The notes below the pieces were generated by a model. That model saw only the letters and a list, made by a program, of their open reading frames with translations, did not search any database and had not been told where the DNA came from. Shown here piece by piece: positions 8,470 to 17,271 of a stretch of DNA of 64,000 nt. The position numbers were made by a program, and so were the translations under genes. The stretch lies in assembly GCF_025153525.1 (NCBI RefSeq), contig NZ_JANZNR010000007.1:1-64000 (forward strand). Reading direction: 5' to 3'. Within the stretch, counting starts at the first letter, position 1. The number at the start of each line of letters is the position of its first letter. The stretch is from Psychroserpens sp. SPM9. Its GTDB lineage: Bacteria; Bacteroidota; Bacteroidia; Flavobacteriales; Flavobacteriaceae.

Positions 8470-10905
8470 ATGAAAAAACTCTGGTTGATCTTATTCTGTT
8501 TTTCAATTATTGTAAGTTGTGATAATTCAAATCAAAAATCGGTGAACCCATTAGCTCTAGTTCCTGAGCATAGTGAAATTCTCATTAAGATCAATTCTTC
8601 AGAAGGCCTAAACAATGGCTTAAAAAACAACACACTCATTAAAGCGCTTAAAAGTTTTACCGAAGTTGACCAATTTAATGCGCTTCTACTTCCGCTTCAA
8701 CAAATTAGCACAAGTCAAAGTCTTATAGCACTTTCAAAAACGAACCATGACAGTCTTGAGATTAGCTATATTATCCCTTATAAAAACCTATCTTTACTAT
8801 TAGACTCTATTTCAGAACTTAAAATTGATACCACTTTTAATACTTCAGAAAACATTAAAAAATTGGTATATAATAATAAGGACTATTATTTTAAAAATAA
8901 TGACAGTACTCTTTTTCTATCTAATTCCTACGATTTAACAAAAGCGTCATTTTCTAAATTGGATGTCAATCCTGAATTAGAGACCATTTACAACACTTCT
9001 AATAATGAAAAAATGGTTTCTCTCCTTATTAATCATAAAAACAAAGCTCTAAATCCGTTAATATTCAGAGATTCTACATTAAATCATTTGCAATTTTCTA
9101 ATTATACTATGATTGATAGTGACATATCTCAAAACACCATTTTGATCAACGGTATTACAAAAGCAAATGATTCGTCAAAAAGTTTCATCACAGTTTTTGA
9201 CAAAACCATTCCTCAAGAAAATAAAGTCGCAACAATTTCTCCTTTTGATGTTTCAAGTTTTAAAAGCTTCACATTTCATAATTATGAACGGTTCAAGGAA
9301 AATATGATAAAACATCAGTTTCAAGATTCGACTACAACTTATCATGAGGTATTTCAAAATATTGTAGAAATTGCTGAAATCAGATCTGAAAACCAAACAG
9401 CGATTGCACTTAGATCCTTAGATCCTAGCACAACGTTTGATAATTTTAATAGCCAAATTATTTCAGAACAATTTAGAGGCATTGACATCTACAGCCTAGA
9501 CAACTCTACACTTTTCAATGAATTGCATCCTGCTATAGCCACATTTGAATCTGCTAACTACTTTATTGCGCTTGATGATTTCTTTATCGTTTCCAATGCG
9601 CCTTCATATTTAAAAGCGTTTATTTCTAATTATCAAAATAAAAGTGTGCTTTCAGAAAGCAATGCTTACAGCGATATTCAACAGAATTTAAGCGACGAAT
9701 CGTCTCTATTAATTTTTGTCAATTCTTCGGAATTAAAAAACGTGATTAATACTAATTTTGCTGACGATAAAAAATTAGACATATCCAACGGACAAATCAC
9801 AGCTATTCAATTTATATATGATACTGATTTTGCACATGTGAATGGGATTTCAAAAGCACACAAAAGTAAAGATGGTAGTAGTTCGGTTAGCGGAGAACTC
9901 AACATAACACTCGACGCTAATTTAATAACACCACCACAATTGGTAAAGAACCACACCAATAGTCAAATGGATATTGTAGCCCAAGACACCCAAAACAACT
10001 TGTACTTAATTTCGAACCAAGGCAAGGTGTTCTGGAAAAAACAACTTGAAGGAAAAATATTAGGCGCTATAAAACAGATGGATATCTACAAAAACGGTCG
10101 TCTACAACTTGTATTCAACACTTCAAAACGCCTTTATATTTTAGACAGAAATGGTAAAGATGTTGGAGCATTTCCTTTGAAGTTTAATGATGAAATCACA
10201 CAGCCAGTATCATTATTTGATTATGATAATAAGAAAAATTACCGATTAATGATTACCCAAGGCAAATCGGTTTTAATGTATGATAAAAATGGAAAAATCG
10301 TCACTGGTTTTACTTATAAATCTGCCGAAAACACCATATCATCTCAACCCAAACATTTTAGAATTGGCAGAAAAGATTACATCGTTTTTTCTCATGGCAA
10401 TCAGCTTGAGATTTTAGATCGTGTTGGAAAAACAAGAACCAAAGTCAAAGAAACTATCAGCTTTTCTGAAAATGAAATCTACCTATACAATAATAAATTT
10501 ACTACTTCAAACACCAATGGTGAACTTTTAGAAATTAGCAGTTCTAGCGGGTATGTTAATCACAAAAACCTCAATACCAATAGCGAACACAAAATTGCTA
10601 CAACAAGTAAAACACTTGTCGTAATGAATGACAATAAACTGACGATTAAATCTAAGACAGTCGAACTGGATTTTGGAGAATATACAGCACCAAAGATTTT
10701 TTATATTAATGATAAAATCTATGTCACTGTTACAGATTTACAATCTAAAAAGGGCTATCTGTTTGATAGCCAAGCCAAACCAATTGCAAACTTTCCTGTA
10801 TATGCCAACTCATCATTAGAGTTAAATAATATAGACAAAGATCGTGCGCTAGAAGTCATTACCAAAGGAGATGATGATGCGATAATTGTATACGAAATAC
10901 AGTAA
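8470..10905 (+). CDS. Large lipoprotein with C-terminal beta-propeller-like repeats, function unknown
   Basis: 811 aa. Lipoprotein signal with Cys17 (IIVSCDNS). The first ~450 residues form an alpha/beta region resembling DUF3352-type proteins (VPEHSEILIKINSS near residue 35). From about residue 490 there are repeated units such as NLYLISNQGKVFWKKQLEGKI, LYILDRNGKDVGAFPL and VLMYDKNGKIVTGF, which look like PQQ/WD-type beta-propeller blades. The gene sits 27 bases after rnhB and may be cotranscribed. It is commonly found as a 'hypothetical protein' in flavobacteria. I infer an outer-membrane or periplasmic scaffold role only; no catalytic motif was recognised. Confidence 0.7.
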   Translation: MKKLWLILFCFSIIVSCDNSNQKSVNPLALVPEHSEILIKINSSEGLNNGLKNNTLIKALKSFTEVDQFNALLLPLQQISTSQSLIALSKTNHDSLEISYIIPYKNLSLLLDSISELKIDTTFNTSENIKKLVYNNKDYYFKNNDSTLFLSNSYDLTKASFSKLDVNPELETIYNTSNNEKMVSLLINHKNKALNPLIFRDSTLNHLQFSNYTMIDSDISQNTILINGITKANDSSKSFITVFDKTIPQENKVATISPFDVSSFKSFTFHNYERFKENMIKHQFQDSTTTYHEVFQNIVEIAEIRSENQTAIALRSLDPSTTFDNFNSQIISEQFRGIDIYSLDNSTLFNELHPAIATFESANYFIALDDFFIVSNAPSYLKAFISNYQNKSVLSESNAYSDIQQNLSDESSLLIFVNSSELKNVINTNFADDKKLDISNGQITAIQFIYDTDFAHVNGISKAHKSKDGSSSVSGELNITLDANLITPPQLVKNHTNSQMDIVAQDTQNNLYLISNQGKVFWKKQLEGKILGAIKQMDIYKNGRLQLVFNTSKRLYILDRNGKDVGAFPLKFNDEITQPVSLFDYDNKKNYRLMITQGKSVLMYDKNGKIVTGFTYKSAENTISSQPKHFRIGRKDYIVFSHGNQLEILDRVGKTRTKVKETISFSENEIYLYNNKFTTSNTNGELLEISSSSGYVNHKNLNTNSEHKIATTSKTLVVMNDNKLTIKSKTVELDFGEYTAPKIFYINDKIYVTVTDLQSKKGYLFDSQAKPIANFPVYANSSLELNNIDKDRALEVITKGDDDAIIVYEIQ

Positions 10906-10962
10906 AAAGACCATTTTACTATAACCAACCACACACTAAAAGCGACAATTCACACATCATTT

Positions 10963-10993
10963 TTTGCCAAGTAACTAGGATTATTTACCTTTA
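10963..10993 (+). promoter_or_regulatory. Predicted promoter of the OmpA-family gene
   Basis: TTTG (10963-10966), 19 bases, then TACCTTTA (10986-10993), one mismatch from TAnnTTTG. The predicted start of transcription is about 25 bases before the ATG at 11026. Confidence 0.5.
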
Positions 10994-11025
10994 AAGATGC
11001 TATTAATCAATCTTTTATAATCCTC

Positions 11026-12582
11026 ATGTTAAACAAACCTTTACGCGCAAAGCTAGTCCTTATCGTTCTCGCTGTTATAGTTTTTGCTCCAGCAGCTTAT
11101 TCACAAACAAAAAAAATAAAGCGTCCTAAAAGCAGAGTCGGCATTTCAAGTGTCGATACATTTGTACAAGAATCTTTTGATTTGTACGATAAAGTATATA
11201 AATATGATGGCTATGCTGAAGCAGGCACACCATTAGATGACGAAGATATTGACGTTTTAGAAGAAGCACTTACCGAAATGACCGCTTTAAGTGATAGTGC
11301 TCCAGATATTATTGCAGATTTAGATGGTGTTGGTGTGCTTAAACAAGGAAAGGCTACACTACAAATAAACAAAGCAAAAAAGGCGTTAAAATATAGTATC
11401 ACTACAGCTAAAGAACTCTTATTAGGTGAACGCGAGCGAAAAGATGAGCAAGAAGACGATTCTGAAGACTCGTCAGAAGATAACAACACTTCTCCTAACG
11501 ATAATGATGATAACACCAACGATACAAATACTGAAAATGAAACACCTAAAAATATATCAGACAATTTAGAGGTTTTAAGCAAATACGATTACATTCCAGG
11601 TGATAAACTCTTATTTTTTGATGATTTCTCTCAGGATTTTGTGGGCGATTTACCAAGTAAATGGAACACCAACGGATCTGGAGCTATTGTAAAATTTAAT
11701 ACTGTAGAAGGCAATTGGTTTGAACTTAAAGCGGGTTACAGACTATATGTTATTCCTGATATTAACGAATTACCCGAAGACTATACCATCGAATTTGACA
11801 TTCTTACTTCTGGTCTTAACAACCAAACGTCATCTAGTGCTAGACTCTTTGTCGTACTTAGCGATAACAATATGTTTAATGACGGAAAGGAGCACTATGC
11901 AGCAGCATCCTTACCTCTAGGACAATATGGCGCCTTTGATATCAATGCCTTTAATTACTTTAACAGAGCTGGTGGTGCAATAAATTCCGGACTTACAGCC
12001 GACATTAGAGATGAAATAAAAAACCAACCACACATCGCTATTTCTGTGACAAAAAAACGCTACAGACTTTGGGTTAACGAGATTAAGTATATCGATATAC
12101 CTCGCTTTATTGAAGAATTAAACGTTCTTAACTTTTTAAAGTTTCATGTGTATGGTCTTAAAGATGGTGAAGAACGCATTTTTATTAAAAACCTTAAAGT
12201 TGCTGAAGGTGGCGTAGATTTACGTCGTAAGTTACTTTCGGAAGGTAAAATCTCAACTAATGGTATTCTTTTTGATTCAGGTTCGGCAACTATCAAAGCA
12301 CAATCTTATGGTATTATTCGTCAAATTTCTCAGGTTTTACAGCAAGATGCTGCTATTAAATTAAAAATTGTAGGGCATACTGATGCCGATGGTGGAGATG
12401 ATGTGAATTTAAAGTTATCACAATCGCGTGCTGAAGCCGTTAAGCAAGCATTAATTGACGTGTATAAGATTGATGCTAATCGACTTACTTCCGAAGGAAA
12501 AGGCGAAAGTCAACCTATTGCTGACAACTCAACAGCAGATGGAAAAGCTCAAAACAGACGTGTCGAATTTATAAAGCAATAA
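11026..12582 (+). CDS. OmpA-family outer-membrane protein with acidic linker and jellyroll-like domain
   Basis: 518 aa. Signal peptide to about residue 27 (FAPAAYSQ). A helical region to ~140 precedes a very acidic, Asn/Asp-rich linker (~142-178). Residues ~195-395 look like a lectin-type beta sandwich (DFSQDFVGDLPSKWN, YTIEFDIL, KRYRLWVNEIKYIDIPR). Residues ~411-518 are an OmpA C-terminal domain (ILFDSGSATIKAQ, IVGHTDADGG, LSQSRAEAVKQAL, RLTSEGKGESQP, NRRVEF), which binds peptidoglycan. It probably tethers the outer membrane to the wall while exposing or holding a binding domain. The linker might bind calcium (inference). A terminator follows. Confidence 0.85.
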   Translation: MLNKPLRAKLVLIVLAVIVFAPAAYSQTKKIKRPKSRVGISSVDTFVQESFDLYDKVYKYDGYAEAGTPLDDEDIDVLEEALTEMTALSDSAPDIIADLDGVGVLKQGKATLQINKAKKALKYSITTAKELLLGERERKDEQEDDSEDSSEDNNTSPNDNDDNTNDTNTENETPKNISDNLEVLSKYDYIPGDKLLFFDDFSQDFVGDLPSKWNTNGSGAIVKFNTVEGNWFELKAGYRLYVIPDINELPEDYTIEFDILTSGLNNQTSSSARLFVVLSDNNMFNDGKEHYAAASLPLGQYGAFDINAFNYFNRAGGAINSGLTADIRDEIKNQPHIAISVTKKRYRLWVNEIKYIDIPRFIEELNVLNFLKFHVYGLKDGEERIFIKNLKVAEGGVDLRRKLLSEGKISTNGILFDSGSATIKAQSYGIIRQISQVLQQDAAIKLKIVGHTDADGGDDVNLKLSQSRAEAVKQALIDVYKIDANRLTSEGKGESQPIADNSTADGKAQNRRVEFIKQ

Positions 12583-12625
12583 CGCATTTAACGCAACCAA
12601 ATCGCTGCCTCAATCTTAATGAAGG

Positions 12626-12660
12626 CGCCAAAGAGTTTTCTTTGGCGTTTTTTGTTTTTA
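12626..12660 (+). terminator. Rho-independent terminator after the OmpA-family gene
   Basis: Perfect 9-bp stem CGCCAAAGA/TCTTTGGCG (12626-12634 and 12639-12647) with a 4-base loop and a T-rich tail TTTTTTGTTTTT. Confidence 0.9.
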
Positions 12661-12700
12661 AACCTTAAATTTTAGTACTATTGTGCTTTAAATTTTAGCC

Positions 12701-13750
12701 ATGATTAAACGTACCAAAGCATCCATTTCTAAATGTATTCTTCATAAAGTTGGAAACAAATTTAACAGTACTAAAAACGCATTTTCAGAACAACCTATAG
12801 ACTTTGAAGAAGTGAGTTATGATTTAATGCTTCCTTATTTGCTTAGACCGTTTACCAGCCTTGCCGAATCCTATAGATTTAATCATCATTCCAATGTCGA
12901 GCTCAATGAAATTAATAGTTATGCTTCTCAATTATTACAAGATGACAGCGATTTTGTGGCTATTTCTAAGCATATCGTTATGCATCTATTCGAACAGTCT
13001 AATTCGTCACAAATCAAAACAGGTGATGTGATTGTTTGTTTGTTTCACGACATTCAATATGAAGATTATCAAACCGATGCCGTAGGCATTTTTAAAATTG
13101 AAAATAAATCTCACTTTTTTCAAACCTATTTAGAAAATGGGAGTTATGACATCATCACCCAAAAAGGAATTGCAACTAAAAAAGTAGATAAAGGAGTTTT
13201 AATACTGAATGCTGCCGATACCGAAGGCAAAATTGTGCTAAGTGTTGACAACAATAATTATGACGCACAATACTGGATTAAAAGCTTTTTAAATATCAAA
13301 TATCCTGACGATTCTAATCAGCACACCAAAAATTATATCGAAATGTGTCGTGAATTTTCAAAAGAGGTGATGCAGCCTCAATTTGGCGGACAAGAACAAA
13401 GTAATTTTCTAGCGAAAACTGTCGATTTTTTCAAAGAAAATGAGATTGTAAATATAGAATCTTTTAAATCTGAAGTTTTTGAAAAAGACGACGCTTTAGA
13501 ACTTTTTGAGGATTACAAAAAAACTTACGAAAGCGATCATAATGTTTTAATTAGAAACCAGTTTGATGTTTCTGAAGTTGTTCTTAAAAAACAAAAGCAG
13601 AAAATTAAAACCGAAATTAAGCTCGATACCAATATTCAGATAAAATTAGACGTTGACGCACCAGATGCTTCAGCCGAATATCTTGAGCGTGGTTATGATG
13701 AAGAAAAAAAGATGCACTATTACAAAGTGTTTTTTAATGAAGAAGGCTAA
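12701..13750 (+). CDS. Nucleoid-associated protein (NdpA/YejK, NA37 family)
   Basis: 349 aa, matching the length of the 37-kDa nucleoid-associated family. Features that recall the family: ISKCILHKVGNK at the start, the middle SKHIVMHLFEQSNSSQIKTGDVIVCLF, and the C-terminal-third motif YWIKSFLNIK...FSKEV. These proteins bind the nucleoid; their exact job is unclear. The gene stands alone after a terminator, with a possible -7 box TACTATTG (12676-12683, one mismatch). Its stop codon abuts the stop codon of the convergent gene with no gap and no terminator visible. Confidence 0.8.
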   Translation: MIKRTKASISKCILHKVGNKFNSTKNAFSEQPIDFEEVSYDLMLPYLLRPFTSLAESYRFNHHSNVELNEINSYASQLLQDDSDFVAISKHIVMHLFEQSNSSQIKTGDVIVCLFHDIQYEDYQTDAVGIFKIENKSHFFQTYLENGSYDIITQKGIATKKVDKGVLILNAADTEGKIVLSVDNNNYDAQYWIKSFLNIKYPDDSNQHTKNYIEMCREFSKEVMQPQFGGQEQSNFLAKTVDFFKENEIVNIESFKSEVFEKDDALELFEDYKKTYESDHNVLIRNQFDVSEVVLKKQKQKIKTEIKLDTNIQIKLDVDAPDASAEYLERGYDEEKKMHYYKVFFNEEG

Positions 13751-15067
13751 TCACTTCACTATAATTTTCACAAATTCATAGCCGTGATAGGTATAAAGCA
13801 CAACATAATAAGGGCCTTTTGATAGTGACTCCACGTTAAATGGAATTTTATAATTACCCGCTTTTCGCAAGCCTTGGACTATCGTTTTAACTCTTTGTCC
13901 ATTCGTATTATACAAGCTTAATTCGCAATAGGTATTATTGATTAAATCCAGCTCTAATACAGCATCATCTTCAATAATATTAGAGCCTTCAATTTTAACT
14001 TTATGGCCTTTAGGTTTTGTAATTTCAAAATCTTCGACACTTAGTGAAGCGTCGGTATACTTATAAACATTAATACCTGACGCATACATCAGTGTATCAT
14101 TAACCCGCTGAAATCGATTATAACTCGAACCAACAGTTGGCTTATAAGTCCAGCTCTGACCTTGATCGGTTGTTTCATAAAAGGTCGTATTAAATCCGCC
14201 TACCCAACCTAGGCTCTCATTTAAAAAACCAACACCTTGAATCGTTCCTGAAAATCCTGGCGGTGATACCGAATGCAGGCTCCAAGTTTGTCCGCCATCC
14301 TTAGATTTATAATATTCTGGTGTTGGAGTAAACGATTCTACGGAAGCATACATAACTGAATCTGTCAATTCTTGAATTTTCCAGATGCGTGTATTGGAAT
14401 CCGCTCCCAAAGTAACCGTTGACCATGTTTGTCCGCCATCGGTTGTTTTTACAATAATTCCTCTTAATCCTGTGCCCTGAGCACTCTGTCCACAAGCAAA
14501 TCCAACCATTTCATCTTTAAAATGAATATCTACTAAGGCATTACATAAATTTCCCATATCTGTATAAACCCAAGATTCACCCTGATCTGTTGATTTCATA
14601 ATATATGCCGATCCATAAAAGACACCTGTTACAAAAATGGTATTTTCATTGACCACATGCATACCACAAATACCTGGAACACTCTGCGGGATATTACTAG
14701 AAATATCAATCCACGTGTCGCCTCCATTGGTGGTTTTTAATAAGGTTGCTGAAGGGTTTCCATTAGCAAGCGTACCAGCAAAACCAATTTGGTCATTGTA
14801 AAACTCTACACTTCTAAAATACCGATCAGAATTGTAATACTGTTGCGTCCAGTTTAATCCGCCATTAGTCGTTTTCAAAATTTGCCCACCACCATCCACA
14901 ACCCAACCAACTTCGGGATCAACAAATTGCATGTCTTCAAAACGCCATCCAAAGGTAGTCGCATTAAGCACTTGCCAATCTTGAGAGACTACAATGTGAG
15001 GGTTTAAAATTAACAGGATTACAAAAACCAAACTGTATTTTTGAGCTAAATTCATGATTTTAAGCAT
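13751..15067 (-). CDS. T9SS-exported YCF48/BNR-repeat protein with type A sorting domain
   Basis: 438 aa. Signal peptide (SLVFVILLILNPHIVVSQ). The body consists of repeated blades with TTNGG.TW, STDQGESW, TTDGGQTW, SKDGGQTW and TTDQGQSW, the signature of BNR/sialidase-like Asp-box and YCF48-type propellers. The last ~80 residues (LELDLINNTYCELSLYNTNGQRVKTI...GPYYVVLYT..KIIVK) form a T9SS type A C-terminal sorting domain, so the protein should be secreted or anchored to the surface through PorU processing. The start may be Met1 or Met5; Met5 gives a more usual signal peptide. A perfect -7 box lies just upstream. Ligand or substrate unknown. Confidence 0.85.
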   Translation of the reverse strand: MLKIMNLAQKYSLVFVILLILNPHIVVSQDWQVLNATTFGWRFEDMQFVDPEVGWVVDGGGQILKTTNGGLNWTQQYYNSDRYFRSVEFYNDQIGFAGTLANGNPSATLLKTTNGGDTWIDISSNIPQSVPGICGMHVVNENTIFVTGVFYGSAYIMKSTDQGESWVYTDMGNLCNALVDIHFKDEMVGFACGQSAQGTGLRGIIVKTTDGGQTWSTVTLGADSNTRIWKIQELTDSVMYASVESFTPTPEYYKSKDGGQTWSLHSVSPPGFSGTIQGVGFLNESLGWVGGFNTTFYETTDQGQSWTYKPTVGSSYNRFQRVNDTLMYASGINVYKYTDASLSVEDFEITKPKGHKVKIEGSNIIEDDAVLELDLINNTYCELSLYNTNGQRVKTIVQGLRKAGNYKIPFNVESLSKGPYYVVLYTYHGYEFVKIIVK

Positions 15068-15081
15068 TATATGATTGTGCT

Positions 15082-15089
15082 CAAAACTA
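15082..15089 (-). promoter_or_regulatory. Predicted -7 box for the T9SS type A gene
   Basis: On the minus strand TAGTTTTG matches TAnnTTTG exactly, 15 bases before the first possible ATG. No clear -33 element. Confidence 0.45.
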
Positions 15090-15129
15090 AAAGGAATACG
15101 AGTTCTAAAATTGTAAAAAAGCGAAATTT

Positions 15130-15939
15130 TTAACCCACACGAAGATTGAGAATATCGCCATTTGGATTGATAGATTTCAAAAACTGAGAAGGATTACATC
15201 CCGTAAATTGTATAAAATCTTTTATAAAATGTGACTGGTCATAATAATGATGCTCTAAGGCTAATTGCGTTAACGATTGGTTAGATTTTACTTTCATCTT
15301 TTCAATTGCAGCATTTATTCTGCACGTACGTAAAAACAACTTAGGCGAAATCCCGATTTCATTTTTAAAACGCTGTTCTAAGCGGCGCATACCAATACCT
15401 ACATTAAGTGTTTTTAAATGATTAACATCTATGGTTAAACTGGAAAATATGTGTTTCAGGCTCTTGTGGTCGCTATAAGTTACAAAAGCAGACAGGTAGC
15501 GTTCAACATGCGCAATTTTGGTTGTGGTATCTTGAGCGGAATAAATCTGATCTTGTAAGGCCTTGATTCGTGGAGCTTCTAAATCACTTAAATCCAAACA
15601 ACTATCAGTAAGATAATGCATATCTATATTCCAAATTTTGCTCGCAACCCAAGGGTAAAATTTTACACCAAAAACATCCAGCCCATTACTGGGAAGTGTC
15701 AAATTTATGTATTTTTTGATTTGTCCAAAAACATGAAACCGACTCGTTTTGGCATTTATTTCAACATTTGGAAAATCACATTGCCAGAGCTTTCCTGAAT
15801 GAAAAACCCAATCGACATAAGCATCAGGAACAAACCGATATAAAGCCGTAGCATCATCACCTTCGGAAGATGTGATCGTCCAGAAATACGCAATGAGGTG
15901 CTCATAAGCCTTTGATGGTTTGTGTTTTTTAAATTGCAT
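15130..15939 (-). CDS. AraC-family transcriptional regulator
   Basis: 269 aa. The C-terminal ~95 residues form a double helix-turn-helix of AraC/XylS type (IGMRRLEQRFKNEIGISPKLFLRTCRI, then QSLTQLALEHHYYDQSHFIKDFIQFTGCNPSQF). The N-terminal ~130 residues (AYFWTI...RFVPDAYVDWVFH...FGQI) resemble the DUF6597 sensor domain found in many Bacteroidota AraC proteins. It probably activates or represses a nearby or distant gene in response to a small molecule; the ligand is not evident. It lies downstream of the cysteine synthase gene, separated by a terminator, so it is likely an independent unit. Confidence 0.88.
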   Translation of the reverse strand: MQFKKHKPSKAYEHLIAYFWTITSSEGDDATALYRFVPDAYVDWVFHSGKLWQCDFPNVEINAKTSRFHVFGQIKKYINLTLPSNGLDVFGVKFYPWVASKIWNIDMHYLTDSCLDLSDLEAPRIKALQDQIYSAQDTTTKIAHVERYLSAFVTYSDHKSLKHIFSSLTIDVNHLKTLNVGIGMRRLEQRFKNEIGISPKLFLRTCRINAAIEKMKVKSNQSLTQLALEHHYYDQSHFIKDFIQFTGCNPSQFLKSINPNGDILNLRVG

Positions 15940-16005
15940 ATCCTTTAAATCTGTTACTAAAATATGAAAATCTTAGCGTATTTATATGATTATCAATTTA
16001 GTAAA

Positions 16006-16038
16006 CAAAAAAAAAGCCTGAATAAAAATTCAAGCTTT
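16006..16038 (-). terminator. Terminator of the cysteine synthase gene
   Basis: On the minus strand: AAAGC-TTGAAT, short loop, ATTCA-GGCTTT, followed by a run of T (16006-16015 read as A on the plus strand). Stem of 10 pairs with one mismatch. It lies 31 bases past the stop codon at 16069. Confidence 0.8.
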
Positions 16039-16068
16039 AAAATTATATTACACTTATAGAGATAGGCA

Positions 16069-17049
16069 TTAATCTATATATCCCATCGCTTTCATCCATT
16101 CGTTATTAAACATTTTACCAACATAACGACTTCCATGATCATGAAACAATACAACCACGACGTCATCTTTTGTAAAGTGCTCTTTTAACTGCAACACCCC
16201 TTTAATAGCCGCTCCAGCACTGTTTCCTAAAAACATCCCTTCTTCTTTGGCTAAAAGCTGAGTATACACCGCAGCATCTTTATCGGTAACTTTTGTAAAA
16301 CCATCAATGATAGAAAAATCAACATTTTCGGGTAAAATATCTTCACCAATACCTTCGGTAACATAAGGGTAGATTTCATTTTCATCAAAAACACCTGTTT
16401 CGTGGTATTTTTTAAAGACACTTCCATAGGTGTCAATCCCCCAGACTTTAATATTTGGGTTTTGTTCTTTTAAATACTTTCCAACACCAGAAACGGTACC
16501 TCCTGTACCAACACCAACGACAAAATGTGTGATTTTACCATCGGTTTGTTTCCAGATTTCTGGACCAGTGCTTTCGTAATGTGCTTTGGCGTTACTTGGA
16601 TTATCATATTGATTCACATACCATGAATTTGGCGTCTCTTCTCCAAGGCGTTTAGACACCGAATAGTAGCTTCTAGGATCGTCGGGTTCAACATCGGTAG
16701 GACAAACAACGACCTCTGCTCCTACAGCTCTAAGGATGTCCATTTTTTCTTTAGATTGCTTGTCGCTAATCACAAAGATACATTTGTAACCTTTGACGAT
16801 GGCAGCTAAAGCTAAGCCCATTCCTGTATTACCAGAAGTTCCTTCAATGATGGTTCCTCCAGGCTGCAATCTACCATCGGCTTCGGCGTCTTCAATCATT
16901 TTAAGCGCCATGCGATCTTTAACTGAATTCCCGGGATTGAACGTTTCGTATTTTGACAGCACCAAGCATGGTAAGTCTGCGGTAAGCTTATTGAGTTTAA
17001 CAAGAGGTGTATTTCCAATTGTTTCTAAGATGTTTTTTGCGTAATCCAT
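16069..17049 (-). CDS. PLP-dependent cysteine synthase / cystathionine beta-synthase family enzyme
   Basis: 326 aa from ATG at 17049. Fold-type II PLP enzyme: IGNTPLVKLN near the start, the cofactor lysine in NPGNSVKDRMA, the substrate loop EGTSGNTGMGLA, and the glycine-rich phosphate loop VGVGTGGTVSGVGKYL. It should form cysteine from an activated serine and sulfide, or cystathionine from serine and homocysteine; the core alone does not decide. No CBS regulatory domain follows. The frame is open seven codons further up to a TTG (17068-17070), but that TTG is part of a perfect -7 promoter box, so ATG at 17049 is the better start. Confidence 0.9.
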   Translation of the reverse strand: MDYAKNILETIGNTPLVKLNKLTADLPCLVLSKYETFNPGNSVKDRMALKMIEDAEADGRLQPGGTIIEGTSGNTGMGLALAAIVKGYKCIFVISDKQSKEKMDILRAVGAEVVVCPTDVEPDDPRSYYSVSKRLGEETPNSWYVNQYDNPSNAKAHYESTGPEIWKQTDGKITHFVVGVGTGGTVSGVGKYLKEQNPNIKVWGIDTYGSVFKKYHETGVFDENEIYPYVTEGIGEDILPENVDFSIIDGFTKVTDKDAAVYTQLLAKEEGMFLGNSAGAAIKGVLQLKEHFTKDDVVVVLFHDHGSRYVGKMFNNEWMKAMGYID

Positions 17050-17067
17050 TATCTTTGTTTTGCCCAG

Positions 17068-17075
17068 CAAAAGTA
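17068..17075 (-). promoter_or_regulatory. Predicted -7 box for the cysteine synthase gene
   Basis: Minus-strand TACTTTTG matches TAnnTTTG. The expected transcription start falls about 14 bases before the ATG at 17049, which excludes the upstream TTG as a start codon. Confidence 0.55.
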
Positions 17076-17154
17076 ATTAAAACTTGAGATTAATGGCTAT
17101 TTTCTTTAGAAATCTTAACACTATAAAAGCAGTGAAGCTTTTCAATAAACACTT

Positions 17155-17162
17155 CTAATTTT
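17155..17162 (+). promoter_or_regulatory. Predicted -7 box for the small structured RNA
   Basis: TAATTTTG matches TAnnTTTG exactly. It ends eight bases before GCGTTA at 17171, the first base of the conserved RNA element, which is about where transcription should begin. Confidence 0.5.
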
Positions 17163-17170
17163 GATGTAAA

Positions 17171-17265
17171 TGCGTTAAGGATGGAAGCGGCATCCTCTAA
17201 CGTGACGTTAGAGATATAGCGTACTGCCTGACCAAGGCATTGCTTTTTAGCATGACTTGGTAACG
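17171..17265 (+). ncRNA. Structured flavobacterial small RNA, copy 1
   Basis: About 95 bases that fold by eye into a closed multi-branch structure. The outer stem is GCGTTA (17171-17176) with TAACGC (17260-17265). Hairpin 1 is AGGAT/ATCCT (17177-17195). Hairpin 2 is CTCTAAC/GTTAGAG (17194-17212). Hairpin 3 is ACCAAG/CTTGGT with an inner CAT-GCT/AGC-ATG stem (17230-17260). The strings GCGTTAAGGATGGAA and GCCTGACC recur in copy 2 near 63.2 kb. From memory it resembles a repeat RNA common in flavobacterial genomes, possibly Rfam's Flavo-1 motif; I cannot confirm the name. It lies between the cysteine synthase and LolC-like genes, pointing at the latter's 3' end. Confidence 0.6.
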
Positions 17266-17271
17266 CCCAAA

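Noticed and set aside
11211-11582. 123-aa Ser-rich open frame on the minus strand
   Set aside because: It is the mirror of the acidic linker of the OmpA-family gene; low-complexity shadow.
17050-17070. Upstream TTG start for the cysteine synthase
   Set aside because: The TTG forms part of a perfect -7 promoter box, so it would not be in the transcript.
17124-17141. AAAAGC/GCTTTT hairpin as terminator of the LolC-like gene
   Set aside because: Only six pairs and a poor T tract on the minus strand; it also lies upstream of the small-RNA promoter, so its role is unclear.
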